NCBI GenBank assembly: GCA_018524725.1
Contig: JAEUWP010000598.1
Location: forward strand, 1-63,079
Direction of reading: 5' to 3'
Length of the DNA: 63,079 nucleotides
DNA from: Podaxis mareebaensis
Taxonomy: Eukaryota > Basidiomycota > Agaricomycetes > Agaricales > Agaricaceae
Positions 23,977-35,715 of the stretch are shown here, piece by piece. The notes beneath the pieces were generated by a model that saw only the letters and a program-made list of their open reading frames with translations, ran no database searches and had not been told where the DNA came from. Position 1 is the first letter of the stretch. Each line of letters begins with the position of its first letter. A program made the translations under genes and the position numbers.

Positions 23977-25619
23977 ATGTTATCAGCAGAGACTATGTAT
24001 GTTTGTAGTGCCCACTTAACTGACAATCTCATTCATTCTTGAACAGCCATGGGCCAACATTGATTGGTGTTCTTATAAATACATTCTTGTTTGGGATTGT
24101 GGTTGTACAGGCATACATCTACTACACAACATGTAGGAGGTATGTCAGATATTTCATGATCTGAAAGTGAAATACACTGACTATGGTGTCAGAGATCAGA
24201 CATGGATGAAATTGCTTGTATGTCCACTACCTTGCACCTTTGAGCATGTGAACTCAACAGTTTTCTCCCAAGGTCCTGATGATCCTCATTGTGGATATTA
24301 TCAACAGTGTCCTTTACATCATATTTCTCTATAACTCTCTGATAAGGCATTTTGGTGAGTAGCATTAACTCTGAAATCAAGCTACCAGTGGTTGAAGTTG
24401 AGTTTTCAATTTAGGTGATATTGATTTCATTTCTAGAGCAGATTGGTGTATGTGTCCAAGTTTATCATGGATATATAGCCCTAACTTTGATCCCAGCCAT
24501 TGCAGCTGGTCAGTGAGCTACAATCACCTAGGATTCACTCCCTCCTAATTTCTTGTTGTTACTGACTGCATGCACTATAGCCCCAGCAATTATAGTGAGG
24601 TTCATTAATTGCTAATTCATGCTCAATAGCTTACAAAGATATCTAACTCCAAAGGCTACTATTGAACTCATGATCCAACTATTCTTTACTTGGAGGATAC
24701 ATGTTTTGACAAGAAATTGGGTAATGGTCCTAACTGTGGTTGTGCTTTCTGGAGCTGGAGCTGGTAAGTATCAGTCAAATTTTAACAAATGTGTCTATAC
24801 TGATAAACCTAAGTTGGTGGCTTTATTACTACTTATGAGATTTCAATCACACCAGAATATGCCAACTTCCACAAATTCAGTGTAAGGAGATGATTTATAA
24901 GCAAGGTGTCACTCATTAGCCTCCATATAGAATGTTGTCATTGTATGGCTAGGTTGTGCAAGTGCAGCAGACACTATCATCACAACCATTCTTGTGTGGT
25001 ATTTGTAAGTAAGGTTTGTTATGGTGTGGTCCAAGCTTGTAGAACTGACCATGGTCCAGGGTATGCCTTCCAGTTAGTACATTGTGGCAGAATGTGTTAA
25101 GACCATATCTCCTAGCAAACACATAGAACAGGTTTCAGAAAGTCAAACATGCTTATTGATCACACTATCCGAGGTATGTCAACTCATTAGATTGCTCAAG
25201 TTTGTAGTGATGGGTAATCATTGTGGATTTAGTTACATTACAAACTGGCCTTCTCACATCTGTGTTTGCATTCATCAATCTCATTGTATTCCTAAAAGTG
25301 GTGGGAATGATCACTTAATCTATTACCATGATATGCTAATTCATTTTGATCTAGCATTCAGGAGTGTATGTAACCCATTGACATATGGCATTTTTCACAG
25401 CTTAAAGTCATTGGCAGTTACATGACTTTTGGTGGTGCTCTCTGCAAGTTGTATTCAAATTCCTTCCTGGCCAATCTCAACTCACGAGGAGGATGGAATG
25501 GCAATGATAATCCATCACAGAGAGATGTTGGCACCTTTGTTGCAAGTTTTCCAATTGAGGTGGAAAATCATTCAACTCAGGATACAATTGCAATGGTCAC
25601 ATTATTTCCCAGGTCATAG
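23977..25619 (+). CDS. DUF6534-type multi-pass membrane protein, CpG-depleted
   Basis: About ten exons can be proposed from 23977 to TAG at 25619. They give HGPTLIGVLINTFLFGIVVV, QAYIYYTTCRR, VLMILIVDIINSVLYIIFLY, then IQLFFTWRIHVLTRNW, VVIVWLGCASAADTIITTIL, RTGFRKSNMLIDHTIR, LQTGLLTSVFAFINLIVFL and LYSNSFLANLNSRGGW. These match in order the basidiomycete DUF6534 seven-helix pattern, including RTGF..., TG-LTS and the C-terminal KLY-NS-L--LN-R. Most introns are clean GT..AG. The weak spot is about 24450-24650, between the exon ending RADW and the FFTWRI exon: no fully satisfactory splice path was found, and a frameshift near 24495 is possible. The gene lies wholly inside the CpG-poor domain. 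Role unknown; it may be functional or a recent pseudogene. Confidence 0.6.
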
Positions 25620-26704
25620 CCTCTAGGTGACACTGATGTGATATATGTATTGCAGGCCCCGAGGACCTTGAACAGCACACATTCAGGTGCCACAGCCATA
25701 TCAGGAATCATTGTTCATGTTGAATCTCATGAGGTGCGGGATACTGTCTCTCTGAGTAAGAGGGCAGACATACATAAGGGAGAAGATTTCTCCTTGGAAG
25801 CCAGTGTTTGAAGTATTTTGGGAGTATAACACTCTTTCCTCCACCTGTGGTCATGCTACAAGTTGAGTGTATGTATGTGTGTACAATTATATTAATTAGG
25901 AACATAAATGTTATGATCTAACCCACCTGTGCCTTCCCATCATTCTGTCTGCAAACATGTCTTAAATGTCCTAATATTCTCTGAGGCAAGCTCTTGGTTC
26001 CACTGACATTAGGAACATTCTTAAGGGAACATTCTTAAGGAGGAAATGTGCTAAGGAACATACAAAAACCTCAGTGTCTGGAGATTTCAAGCAGGTAATG
26101 ATCCAAAGGTCTGTAAATCTGCACTTCTCATAGAATGCTCAAGCCCATAGCAGTTTGGTCAGTTCAACATTCAGCACAGTTGATACTACTTAATATGATA
26201 AAGCTCAGACAAGAGGTCTCAAGGGTTCTCTGAATTGTCACACTTGGATCATGAATCAAGAGCATTGTCTGGAAGTAGAAGGCAATATCGGGCAGATTTG
26301 CCAAGGCTCGGGGCTTCCATACGTGCCACGCAGCTTTGCGTGAACGAGTTTTCATGGATACTAGAATATTGTATGGAAGGAGGAAGCCTCGCATGCTAAT
26401 ATTCAACCATAACTAGGAGACAAAAGACACTGGCTTGTTTTCATAATTACTTTACCGCATTAGCTCGATGAATTCGAAGGTTTTCTACTTTATATCTACG
26501 GAAATCAAAGGGACCAAAGGAGTGAACATAGTTGGCAATAAAGGAGCGGAATGTCCACAGAGACAAAAGCATCAAAACACAAAAGCAGAACCGGAGGCGT
26601 TAGGACAATATCTGAACAAGAAACAATGAGAGGTGGTAGAAGGTATCCAATTCCATCAAAAATGAGCGGGGCGCGTGAGCCCATGAGGCGGAGACACACT
26701 GTAA
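25620..26704. other. intergenic, tail of CpG-poor domain and a B-like fragment
   Basis: A 14-bp direct duplication (GAACATTCTTAAGG) lies at 26013-26040. About 26430-26560 resembles part of B3 at about 21340-21460 (TTTATATCTACGGAAAT-like box, then AAAGGAGTG). No gene was recognised. CpG becomes frequent again from about 26.27 kb. Confidence 0.35.
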
Positions 26705-28711
26705 TCAACAGAAGATCTGGGGAAGGAAGAGCTCAGGGTCGTGCGGGAAGTCGGGGAACCACGATCGGAAATATTGACGCATAGTGAGGCCGATGTTAGA
26801 TTTTGCACTAGGGGCGTGAAGTGTGCGAAGACGAGTAGGATATTTCTTCAGCTGCTGATGGAAAACGCGGTAGAGTGGGCCAGAGGAGCTCGATGAGGAG
26901 ATCGGCCAGAGCCGAGCATTGACTGCATCGAGGTTCCGTCGTCCGTCTTTGGATGGCTGACGAACGAACACCACCCCGGAGGGAATCCTCGACATCACAA
27001 GGCCGGCCAACGCGTTCACCTCTGCGTGTCCCAACTTCATCTCGCATCCGAATTCCTCAAGTTTCGGGAACAGATCCGACCCCTCAGGGTCGCCCTTCCA
27101 CGCCAATGTGAGCAGCAGCTTCTCTACGATTTCCGGGTGACCTCGGCCAATGATTAGCGTTTTGAGGGTTCGGAGGGGCGTGAAATCGGGTTTGAGGATG
27201 TAGCTGTAGATATATTTGGATTTAGGATCGCGGTTGGCGAGAGTCGAGGGTTGAGGGGGAACGAGGAACATCGCGTCGACACGCATCCATTCCAAACTGC
27301 ACTGTGATCGTCTCAAGAACCTGAACAAAGACTCGCATGGCGACTGATCGGACAGGACTTGCGGGATGCCGATGCCTGCCTCGAACGAGTTGAGCTTGAG
27401 GGTTGCGAGCTGTTTCGCCTTCAAAGAACAGAGCAAGAGTTGGATGGATTTCGGGAGGCCCTGGAGACTCAGGTGAGTCAGGAAGGGAAGGTGGAGGTGC
27501 ATATGACGTTTAGGTGACGCTGAGCCTTCCCTTTCCAAGGTACCGGTAAAGAAACCTCCGTGGTAGCGGCTGTGAGTGGGGTTTGGGCTTGGGAGGGGCG
27601 AGGGATACGGCGAAGGATAAGGTGACGATGATACTCCCGGCTCGTTGTATGACATCTTTACATCGAGATAAGTCAACATCGGCATGGCCCCAAGAAGATC
27701 AAGGAGTTGGCCGAAGTTGTACTTGCAGTTGTATGATGTGAATCTGGTGATGTGACTCCATGGGATTCCGTTACAGCAGAACGCCGGCGAGGACGAAAGT
27801 AGTCTGAGATTTCTGAGCGAAGGCAGTACGACCTCGTCGCTCGGCTTCGTGAAATTGAGCACCGCATCTTGCGTCCAATTGTCCAGCGTCAAATTTCGGA
27901 GCCGATCAAGTTTGGTAACAAACCCTTCTAAGGCGCTCAGAGCACCATCGTCAGCAATGATGGGGTTGCGGGATCCGTAGCAAGGGGTTCGGGGACTCGC
28001 GGAGTACGGAGGAGTCGCAAGGCCCGTCGCGCCTGATGAGACAGGGGATGACGAAGGTAGCCTATGCAGGGGAACGTGCGTCCTCGCATGGTCCGTCCTC
28101 TTGACCACGAGGTCAAGAATCCTCCACGTATCCCCTTCAAAGACACCCAATATCCGACCTAGCACTTCTCCCATAGTGCTAACCCCGTCCACAGCACCTA
28201 AGTTGAAGCAATTGGTCTGTATCTCGACGGAAAGAGGAACAGCTCGTGATCGACGAAGGTGAAGCTGAATTTGGCGAGTTATGGCGTTTATGTCTTTTTC
28301 CCTTCGACACCATCGAGACTGAAGAAGATCTTGGGCAGAGTAGAAAGTGTAGGGAAGGTTGAGCCAGATCCGAATAGAGGACCAGAGTCGGGGAGTGCAA
28401 AGGTAGACCCTCCTCCACGACCGGCATACGAGTCCAAGGACGGCCCCAGGATGACCGAGCCTCTGCTCAGCACCTGCTTTAGCCTCCCCGTCGCCGCAAG
28501 TACTGCCAAAACTGGCAATAGAAGGGGAAGCTCCAGGACGGGACCACCGTTCCCAGTTCGCTCCGATGAAATATCCACAATTTTGTTGCACTTCTTCGTC
28601 ATAATAGTATTCCAAGAAGATGTTTCCCAAGACTTCAAGCGGGATAGAATGGAATGGTGAATTCGTGTCATCCAAATTCTGGCTCCTGGCAGAGTCACTG
28701 TCAATAACCAA
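26705..28711 (-). CDS. F-box protein
   Basis: Single open frame of 668 residues without need for introns. Near the N-terminus (residues about 19-36) SPFHSIPLEVLGNIFLEY is an F-box-like start, and the helix after it reappears at VLGLVCRSWRRVYLCTPRLW. In agaricomycete F-box proteins this pair usually marks one F-box domain, which binds Skp1 in SCF ubiquitin ligases. The rest is leucine-rich with irregular LRR-like spacing (LRNLTLDNW, LPSLRNLRLLSSS, LTHLSLQGLPKSIQLL), typical of the substrate-binding half. A Pro/Ser/Tyr repeat (SSPYPSPYPSPLPSPNPT) lies near residue 370. Targets unknown. Confidence 0.8.
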   Translation of the reverse strand: MVIDSDSARSQNLDDTNSPFHSIPLEVLGNIFLEYYYDEEVQQNCGYFIGANWERWSRPGASPSIASFGSTCGDGEAKAGAEQRLGHPGAVLGLVCRSWRRVYLCTPRLWSSIRIWLNLPYTFYSAQDLLQSRWCRREKDINAITRQIQLHLRRSRAVPLSVEIQTNCFNLGAVDGVSTMGEVLGRILGVFEGDTWRILDLVVKRTDHARTHVPLHRLPSSSPVSSGATGLATPPYSASPRTPCYGSRNPIIADDGALSALEGFVTKLDRLRNLTLDNWTQDAVLNFTKPSDEVVLPSLRNLRLLSSSPAFCCNGIPWSHITRFTSYNCKYNFGQLLDLLGAMPMLTYLDVKMSYNEPGVSSSPYPSPYPSPLPSPNPTHSRYHGGFFTGTLEREGSASPKRHMHLHLPFLTHLSLQGLPKSIQLLLCSLKAKQLATLKLNSFEAGIGIPQVLSDQSPCESLFRFLRRSQCSLEWMRVDAMFLVPPQPSTLANRDPKSKYIYSYILKPDFTPLRTLKTLIIGRGHPEIVEKLLLTLAWKGDPEGSDLFPKLEEFGCEMKLGHAEVNALAGLVMSRIPSGVVFVRQPSKDGRRNLDAVNARLWPISSSSSSGPLYRVFHQQLKKYPTRLRTLHAPSAKSNIGLTMRQYFRSWFPDFPHDPELFLPQIFC

Positions 28712-31700
28712 AAGAAGGTATATCAGTCATAAGCGCCAAGAGTTATATGCCACCGGATAGGAGCAAGGGGGGGCGCATTCCAACCCACCTCTTTCTCATA
28801 ATACACCCTACAAGCCCAGCCCTGGGGCTTGTTTTTACCCTCTTCACCAGCCTAAAGTCCAACGTTGTCTCGGCACCCATTCTGCAACCACCCATGCAAT
28901 CCATTTCCCTATCAACCAACCAACGAGCTGGTATGGTGCCTTGTAACTGCTTTGAGTCAAGGAACCACCAGCAGAGCTTCACTGCATCCAAACAACAACA
29001 GGAAATTGGTTTTACAGATGTAAGAAATGAAAATTGGATGAGAAGGGGAAGGGGAAGGAAGGAGAAGGGGATTAAGTGGGGAGTGTGCGAAGCCGTATGT
29101 AATTATGGTAGTTTCCCGCACATTCATACAAGGGATGCCCAATTTTGGATTCAGGGCCATCGACCATCAGCGGTGTATGTTACTTACTCTGATCAATAAT
29201 CTTTTGTAATTGCTTCAGGTTCAAGAGGCCACTACAATTGTGACGCTAAGATTGGGACGGAGTCCAAGGGCCGGTATCCACGCAACGGTATGCGAACCAA
29301 TGCTCTTCGCCAACCTTGTCGGGCGCTCACTCATTTTATGACCAACCTCGCAGACTTCGTGAATTACTAACTGGCCGCAACAAAAATACTACTTCATGAT
29401 GTACATCAGTGACTCACAGTGATTTTCTTATGCTGTATCAATCAGATGTCCACCAGCTTGGCGAAGTTCAGCACACATAAACGTCCCCGCCAAACGAACA
29501 ATGGTGCAAAAGTTGAATCCGGTAATCCCCTCCAGGCGGTAGAAAGTTCCTCTGAAATAACCTTCCCCTCATATCAAGCGCCACAGCACGTCGAGTAAGT
29601 GATGCATTGAGCGTGGCGCCCGACAGATGAAAAATCACCTCACTCGGCCTGAATCAGTGGTAAGGATTGTGAACGAGTAACAATGCTATCGTGACCCTTC
29701 ATTCAACCATGTGGACAGATGTTGGTTATCGAGTATGTCGTTCTAAGGATCCCCGCACACTCAAGGTAGCTAAGCCTCCACACTGAGATATTCGCGGACA
29801 CAGCTCTATAAAGTCACCTGACGTCCCCGTGAGGGGATGATCATATATATATATGCATGGACGGTTGGCAAGGCAAGACCAAGGCGACACAACAATGTCC
29901 AGATATATTTTGCTCAATGCCTGGGAATGAAAGCCTAGAAGGCTCAACAAGAACAAAGACATCAACGTAATCGAGACTCACTATGATCACATGAACAATG
30001 AGAGGTCTTGACCGCTTACTAGGAGGCTAAGGAGATATGCGTATCAAGGGTAGGGGGAAAGTCGGGGGATGATGGAAGTAAGAAGGCGTATGTATGTCCA
30101 TGTATACATATATACTGTCCGTTAGTAGTCGCCTGATGTTGTAAGCGTCCATGCTTACAGGGAAAAGGCGAGTCGGAGGCATTGTCTTTACATTGGGTGT
30201 TGGGACCTGCGTCCAAGCGACATCCAGGCGTGTTCAGATTAATGCAGGAAATAGGGATACCATCCGATCTTCACACGATTCACCCCTCTTCCGGTATTCC
30301 CTACATTTCGCACTCCCATCACTGGGACCACTTTATGATGTCGTCGTTAAAGGAAGACACCTTGTGAGTCTGACTACGGGAGGCTAGGACCACTTTAAGC
30401 TATGATCATTCAGGCTGTATGTAATTGATTGATTGATCTGCCGACGCCCGACGAAGTCAATGGTGAGGAAATACGATGATTTTGTCCACACTCCGACCGT
30501 ATATATTTGTTTTTCTCACAGAGGCGTGACAACCAACATAAAAAGCCGACTTCTCTGGGCCGCAAATCACAGACAACCGGAAGAACTTGCGGACTGGTGT
30601 TTGGATGCACATTATAAGATTTGAAGCTGAGATGCTGGACAGAAGTTGAGATATGGTGACGTCGAAACATGGGGATACCAAAAGCGAGGTAAAGATGGGA
30701 TGAGAAAAAAGTGGAGTTGAAGGGCTGTTTTAAATCCTTTTTTTGAATAACGTCCAAATAACGTCCGATATCTGACCGTCGATCACGGGAACTAGATCGT
30801 AGATAATCACGACGAATACCTATCTACCTTCTAGTCTCCAGGAGCCCGAAGCCTGTCAACAGTTTTAAATATCCTGCCGGGTTCCGAACGTTTGAAACAC
30901 AGAAGCGTTCTGAGCAGTAGCCAAGATCGCGGAATTTTAATTTGTACAGAAAATCACCAACTGCAATTCGAAGGACTCAAGTGTGTCAATATCTTGAGCC
31001 AAATGTCGGCGATGGGAGGCGAGAGAGTGGAGCAACGTTGTCAGTGATGTTCAACCATGTTAATAACCAAAGGTATATTTGCTAGTGAAGTGATAGCTAG
31101 GTAAAGCAGAGCTATGACTACTTGGCGCCTGAGTGAGCAGCGTCGAGCAAGTAAGCAAGAGGTGGTGAAACTGTTGGGAGTAGTGAAAGGAAGGTGCTGG
31201 TAAAGGGTAGCCGTGAGAGGTTGTACGTTGAATCATAAAAAACCAAAAAACTGACCACCGTGAAATTTTAAACAATGCCACTCACACCCTACTGAAGAGT
31301 CCTCTAATCTTCGCCATCACCGCCCCACAACATGTTTCTTGAACACCATGGAAGTCGGATGACTACAAAAGGCAGTGAGGAACGCGAGGAAAGTGCAAAG
31401 CAATCAACTGTAGAGGAAGGACTACTCACTCCTACTGACGAAGTTTTTGGGGCCTGCAGCCCACTAGCAGGCGAGTCCTTACGCGTAATCTCGAGTGCGC
31501 ATTCACTTGCCGGCACGACCTTAAGATTGTCGCCACTGGGGGTGGGACAAAATGTGGGGTGGAAAGGCATCTGCTGGGGAAGAAAGGAGGCAGAAAATAA
31601 GTCAGTACCTAGGCTTCACACTTAACCAGAGAACGAACCAGTGCAAAAAGAAGAGACAAGGGAAACACACGCCTAAGGTTTCAGTGTAGGTTATATAGAT

Positions 31701-32900
31701 TTGCTGTCTCCTTTTGGTATGGCCGGTGGGACTTCGGCGGTAACAATCTGTATCTTTCAGGAGGATGCGGCAGTAAGGCCCAAGTATGAGTCCATATACT
31801 GTATGAGATGCTTCCTCCGCCGGGACCGCTGAATTAATCGTAGAACTTAAATATCAAGTCAAAGGGTATATTAGCGGGGGGAAGGGGGGGAACGGGCGTC
31901 AAGACAAGTGCCGGGGCTTCTCCATGATAGACTGTTAGACCCTCGAGTATTCCCCAACCACCGACCAGTAGGACAGAGGAAAAACGGAGCACCGCGTTAT
32001 CGTGGTCGTCGAGTGTAGTTTTTTTTAATTATTGTTTGACGGCAACAGGGTGATCGGTTGGCCGCAGAAAACCGAGACGGTCCAAAGGCGGCAAAACAAT
32101 CAACAAACGAAACATCCAACTGTGCTCGTGAGAGGAACAGCAAGCAAGGGGCCCGCAAGGTTCGTCAATAACATCCACGGATAATTTACTGAATGAATCC
32201 GAACAGCCCCTGGAGAGCCTGATGCTCAAACCAGAAGATGCCGTGTCGGGTAAGGAACGAAGTACCCAAGGCAAGACACGGTCCAAGGAAAGAGATAGTC
32301 AGGAGAAGATCATCAGGGCCAAAAGTTCCGCCAGAGCGACACGGGCACAAAATCCTTCCCCCCCTCCCTTAACGTCGAAATCATCCAGAAGTTTCATTGT
32401 TCACAGCGGATTCCACGGGTAGAAAAGGACAGTTTGAGGGCAAAGGCCGATTTCCCCAACCATCTCCCTTGCTGTTAAACCTTGCTGCATCGAACGAGGC
32501 GCCTTTCGCTTTGGGTTCATTTCACCCATGTATTCCAATCATACCTGTAATAGAATGGCCCTACAAGACGACAAGCAGATGCTCGGCACAGGAAGGGCTG
32601 GTTATCGCAGTTGGACGGATGTAGGAGACAACCGGGGGACACAAGTCAACACCAGTCGTGATTTTCCAGCTATCTTCGCATTCGTCAAACATTGAACATA
32701 GGAACATAGGCCTTTACGGATGACCTGCACGGAAGGCATCCCTCCAAGCGTAATGTGGTGATACGATATGGCGCATCGCATAATGCTGAACTCCTAACGG
32801 ATGATTCCTCTACATCTGGCTTATAGATGCGACAACGCCCATGAGACCTAGGTGGCCAAAGTTCCGAAGAAAGCAGCCTCTAAAACGCCTATCGAGAACA
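28712..32900. other. gene-poor region
   Basis: No gene is supported. A plus frame at 28747-29199 (150 aa) starts only 35 bp from the F-box start codon and has no domain. A minus frame at 31304-31570 has plausible composition (CALEITRKDSPASGLQAPKT) but no partner exons were found. CpG content is ordinary, unlike 23-26 kb. Poly-G and poly-T runs occur near 31870-31890 and 32020. Confidence 0.3.
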
Positions 32901-33090
32901 TCAGTCATAACCAAAGCGCGGGATGGCAAGCCCAAAGGAGCGCGGGATCGTGTCGTCCACGCCCATTCGTTCAACAAGCTTCGGTGGTGTTGCGAGCAGA
33001 TACAGGAAAGCGAACGCGGAGCACACGAGCACAAGGAATAAGATAAGGGATTCGAGAGTAGTTGTGAGTGTAGTGTTTGTCAGTTGTGAT
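32901..33090 (-). other. coding-like fragment with one hydrophobic helix
   Basis: A minus-strand frame reads ESLILFLVLVCSAFAFLYLL, then ATPPKLVERMGVDD and ends IPRFGYD* at 32901. One membrane helix followed by a short polar tail is protein-like. However, the frame has no Met and no nearby splice acceptor upstream, and all plus frames are open here too. Reported as a fragment only. Confidence 0.25.
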
Positions 33091-34558
33091 ATTCAATGCG
33101 ATGAAGGTCCATAACGACCAATACTCCAGGGCAGCCCAACCAGTACAGTGCAGGCGATCCATGTGGCAACAACGCACGTCAAAAAGCGACAGGCCTCTGA
33201 CCACCTCCCCCGATTCCATCCCTACCACTTCCGATCCTCGGCGTAATTCAAGTGTAGCGTCCCAAACCCTAGGCCACATAGCTTATTGACGTGACAACAA
33301 TACGCCGCAGCACATAAAGACGCTACCGCCACTTGCACCATTAAGATACAACCCGGTTCCAAAAGGAGAAGTTTATGCCAGCGGGTGAAGTTCCATGCAG
33401 GTCAATGGGATTCAGAGTATATGATCGTCGTTCGTTGCCAGGGAGGTGGGCAACGGACCTCATCGACGAGTTTTGAAGAATGCCCAGGATTCGACGTCCG
33501 CGATCAGCTCGAGCTGTAGAAGTTTTCTAACTACCAAGCTTCCCAGCGAACAAAACGTTCACTTTCGTTCGTCGGGATCCCTAGTCAAACCACAACAGAA
33601 GACAAAAGCATACGCAGTCCATGCACCACAGAATCATACTCTGCGACGTAACTCCATTTTGCCTGAGTATCCCGACATAGGCCCTTAATCCCTCCATTTC
33701 CATGTCGTTTAACTGCAAGGTTTCACGGCCAGTCCTAGGCCCCTAGTTCCTTGGGAGCGCCAATACCGGAGCCAGAGCCGAAGTCGGGGCCATCACTGTT
33801 TCCGCCGGGCCGCTCCCGGCCCTCGACCACACCTTTCTCTTAACACCGAGAGGACAAGCGCCTTCCTTACGCCATTGGGGGATGTACTGGGCCGGTGAGT
33901 CAGCGAGAATATGGGAGAGCGATTGGCCCTAGGGCCGTGTGGGACACGTATTTAGGGCCTGAAAACCAGGAGGTGGATGAGGACGTCTCGGGAGAGAAAA
34001 AATATTGGCGTCGAAAAACGAGGGTGTATCGATAGCCATTGTTCTGTATGTTGCGTGTCAATAAACAGGGAAGGAAAAGAGAAAAATAGCTTGCACACCT
34101 TCAATTCTTCTACTAGGTGTGATCATCTTTCGCGCTACCCGAAATATCCCCCGCCCGAGGTCCGAATTCCCCGTTCTCGCCTGGTCGTGAGGAGTGACAC
34201 CTAAAGTGGTTCTTGCAAGGTGAAGTGCCGGTTCGCCAGTATTTGACACCGCGTTATCTCGCGCCCTTTTACCAGGAACCGGGTCGGGTTGGAGAAGGCC
34301 GGAGGGGAAACAAAATGAAAGGCAAACGAAAGGCAGATGAAAAGGCGTGGGTGGAGGTGAAGTGAGGTTCGCGCAGACCTGATTCGGCTCGCAAAGGGAT
34401 CCAGCCTATATTCCGGCACTCTGGCGTCCAGAAAACCTAATTACCCCCGTCTTGCGGCTCACCCACGAGAGTAGGTCAAAGACTGAGGCATGCTTTAACT
34501 GTTTTGAGGCCTGCTGCATTCTCCAATCTCCAAAATAATTTCAAGTCTTCTCGAAATA
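33091..34558. other. no recognisable gene
   Basis: Only short frames on both strands and no repeat with another part of the window were seen. Confidence 0.3.
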
Positions 34559-34981
34559 TTACCCCTGTTCGACTGGCTGGTGATCGTTGCAGGGCGAGTA
34601 GGTGGTGATTCGTCTACATGACGAATAAGCAGCCATAAGCTGATGGATAAGTAAGGCGACAGAGAAACTCAACTTGTGGGTCCCCATCGCCACCGTGTGT
34701 ATTATGTCGAGGGAAAGCGCTACCCAAATGGCTCTTCTTCGAGTCCTCCTCCCCCTGGACCTTCCACTACAAGTTGGACTTTTAGTCTCACGTCGATGAG
34801 GAACGATATCATACGCTTCCCGAGCCCCATCCAAATGTCGTCGGGATGGATATCCTTGGTGAGCTGCTAGGTGAGTTTCGAATTCGCTTGCACCGATTCT
34901 CATCGTCGTGATAGGATCGTTTAATGTGAAGTCTCGTGGACACCCATCGTAAATATAAGGAGGTGCTTTTACTTCCGGCAT
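34559..34981 (-). pseudogene. possible fragment of a DUF6534-like membrane protein
   Basis: In a minus-strand frame, RAIWVALSLDIIHTVAMGTH resembles the third-helix region of DUF6534-type proteins (pattern LW-LD--H----H). It is followed by a hydrophobic stretch (SFSVALLIHQL). The neighbouring parts of that family are not visible and the frame before it is Arg-rich. Faint evidence; could be chance. Confidence 0.2.
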
Positions 34982-35715
34982 CTGCGATGGCCCGGAACTA
35001 GCCGACCGACCATCAACACCGACTGCCTTTCACGCTATGGAACAAACGCATCGCGTCCTAAGGCCACAAAAACACTTCAAATAGTCGCAGTTCTATCAAA
35101 GCTATTTGCTAATGCATTTATAGCCTATATTTGCCCTCGACGTCATCTTTGTAGTGTTGACGGATCATTTTGATCACGGAACGCAAATTGGGTCTCCGTT
35201 GTGCGATCGGCGTCCTGTACGTATGTATAGGCGGTTCCGGGATTTTTACAGGTACCCTAACCGCTGTCACTGCTTAAGGAGGATATTCTGGATGGTTCCC
35301 AGTGATATAACCCGGTTCTGAACTTGTGACCCAATGAACGGTGAGGAAGCAAGAAAACTGGATCTCCGCTATTTACATGAGGTGACCCCCGTCGTCGTTT
35401 AGCAGATGGGACACGGTTGAGTCGGTGTTTACGCGCCGTAGGTACTTGCCTGGGAAGAGCACTAATTGTAACTATCCATCAAGTATGAATTAGATATCTA
35501 TGCAGTCAGCAGGAATCGCGTTTTTACTGTAGTAGTTTCGAACCCGGAGCAGGTCAATGAAGTGAAAGAACAACAAAATATACACTAATTTTGAAAAGTT
35601 GAAATATCCATTCGAAATCCAATCCAGCCTAGACTTGATAACCACCCATGAAAACCATTACAAATCTGGGTACATTCAATGTCCCGCATTGCTCTGTTTC
35701 GCTCGTGTGATATTT
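34982..35715. other. no recognisable gene
   Basis: AT-richer than its left neighbour, with only short frames. It holds the 3' flank of A2. Confidence 0.3.

Larger units (their letters stand above)
23110..26250. other. CpG-depleted domain
   Basis: Over about 3 kb CG dinucleotides become rare while TG and CA are abundant, in clear contrast with the flanks before 22.9 kb and after 26.27 kb, where CG is common. This is the pattern left by long-term cytosine methylation at CpG followed by deamination. The domain contains the DUF6534-type gene at 23977-25619 and the 43-bp tandem repeat. Confidence 0.6.

Noticed and set aside
28747..29199. 150-aa plus frame next to the F-box start
   Set aside because: No domain. 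It lies in the expected F-box promoter and is rich in residues produced by C-rich DNA.
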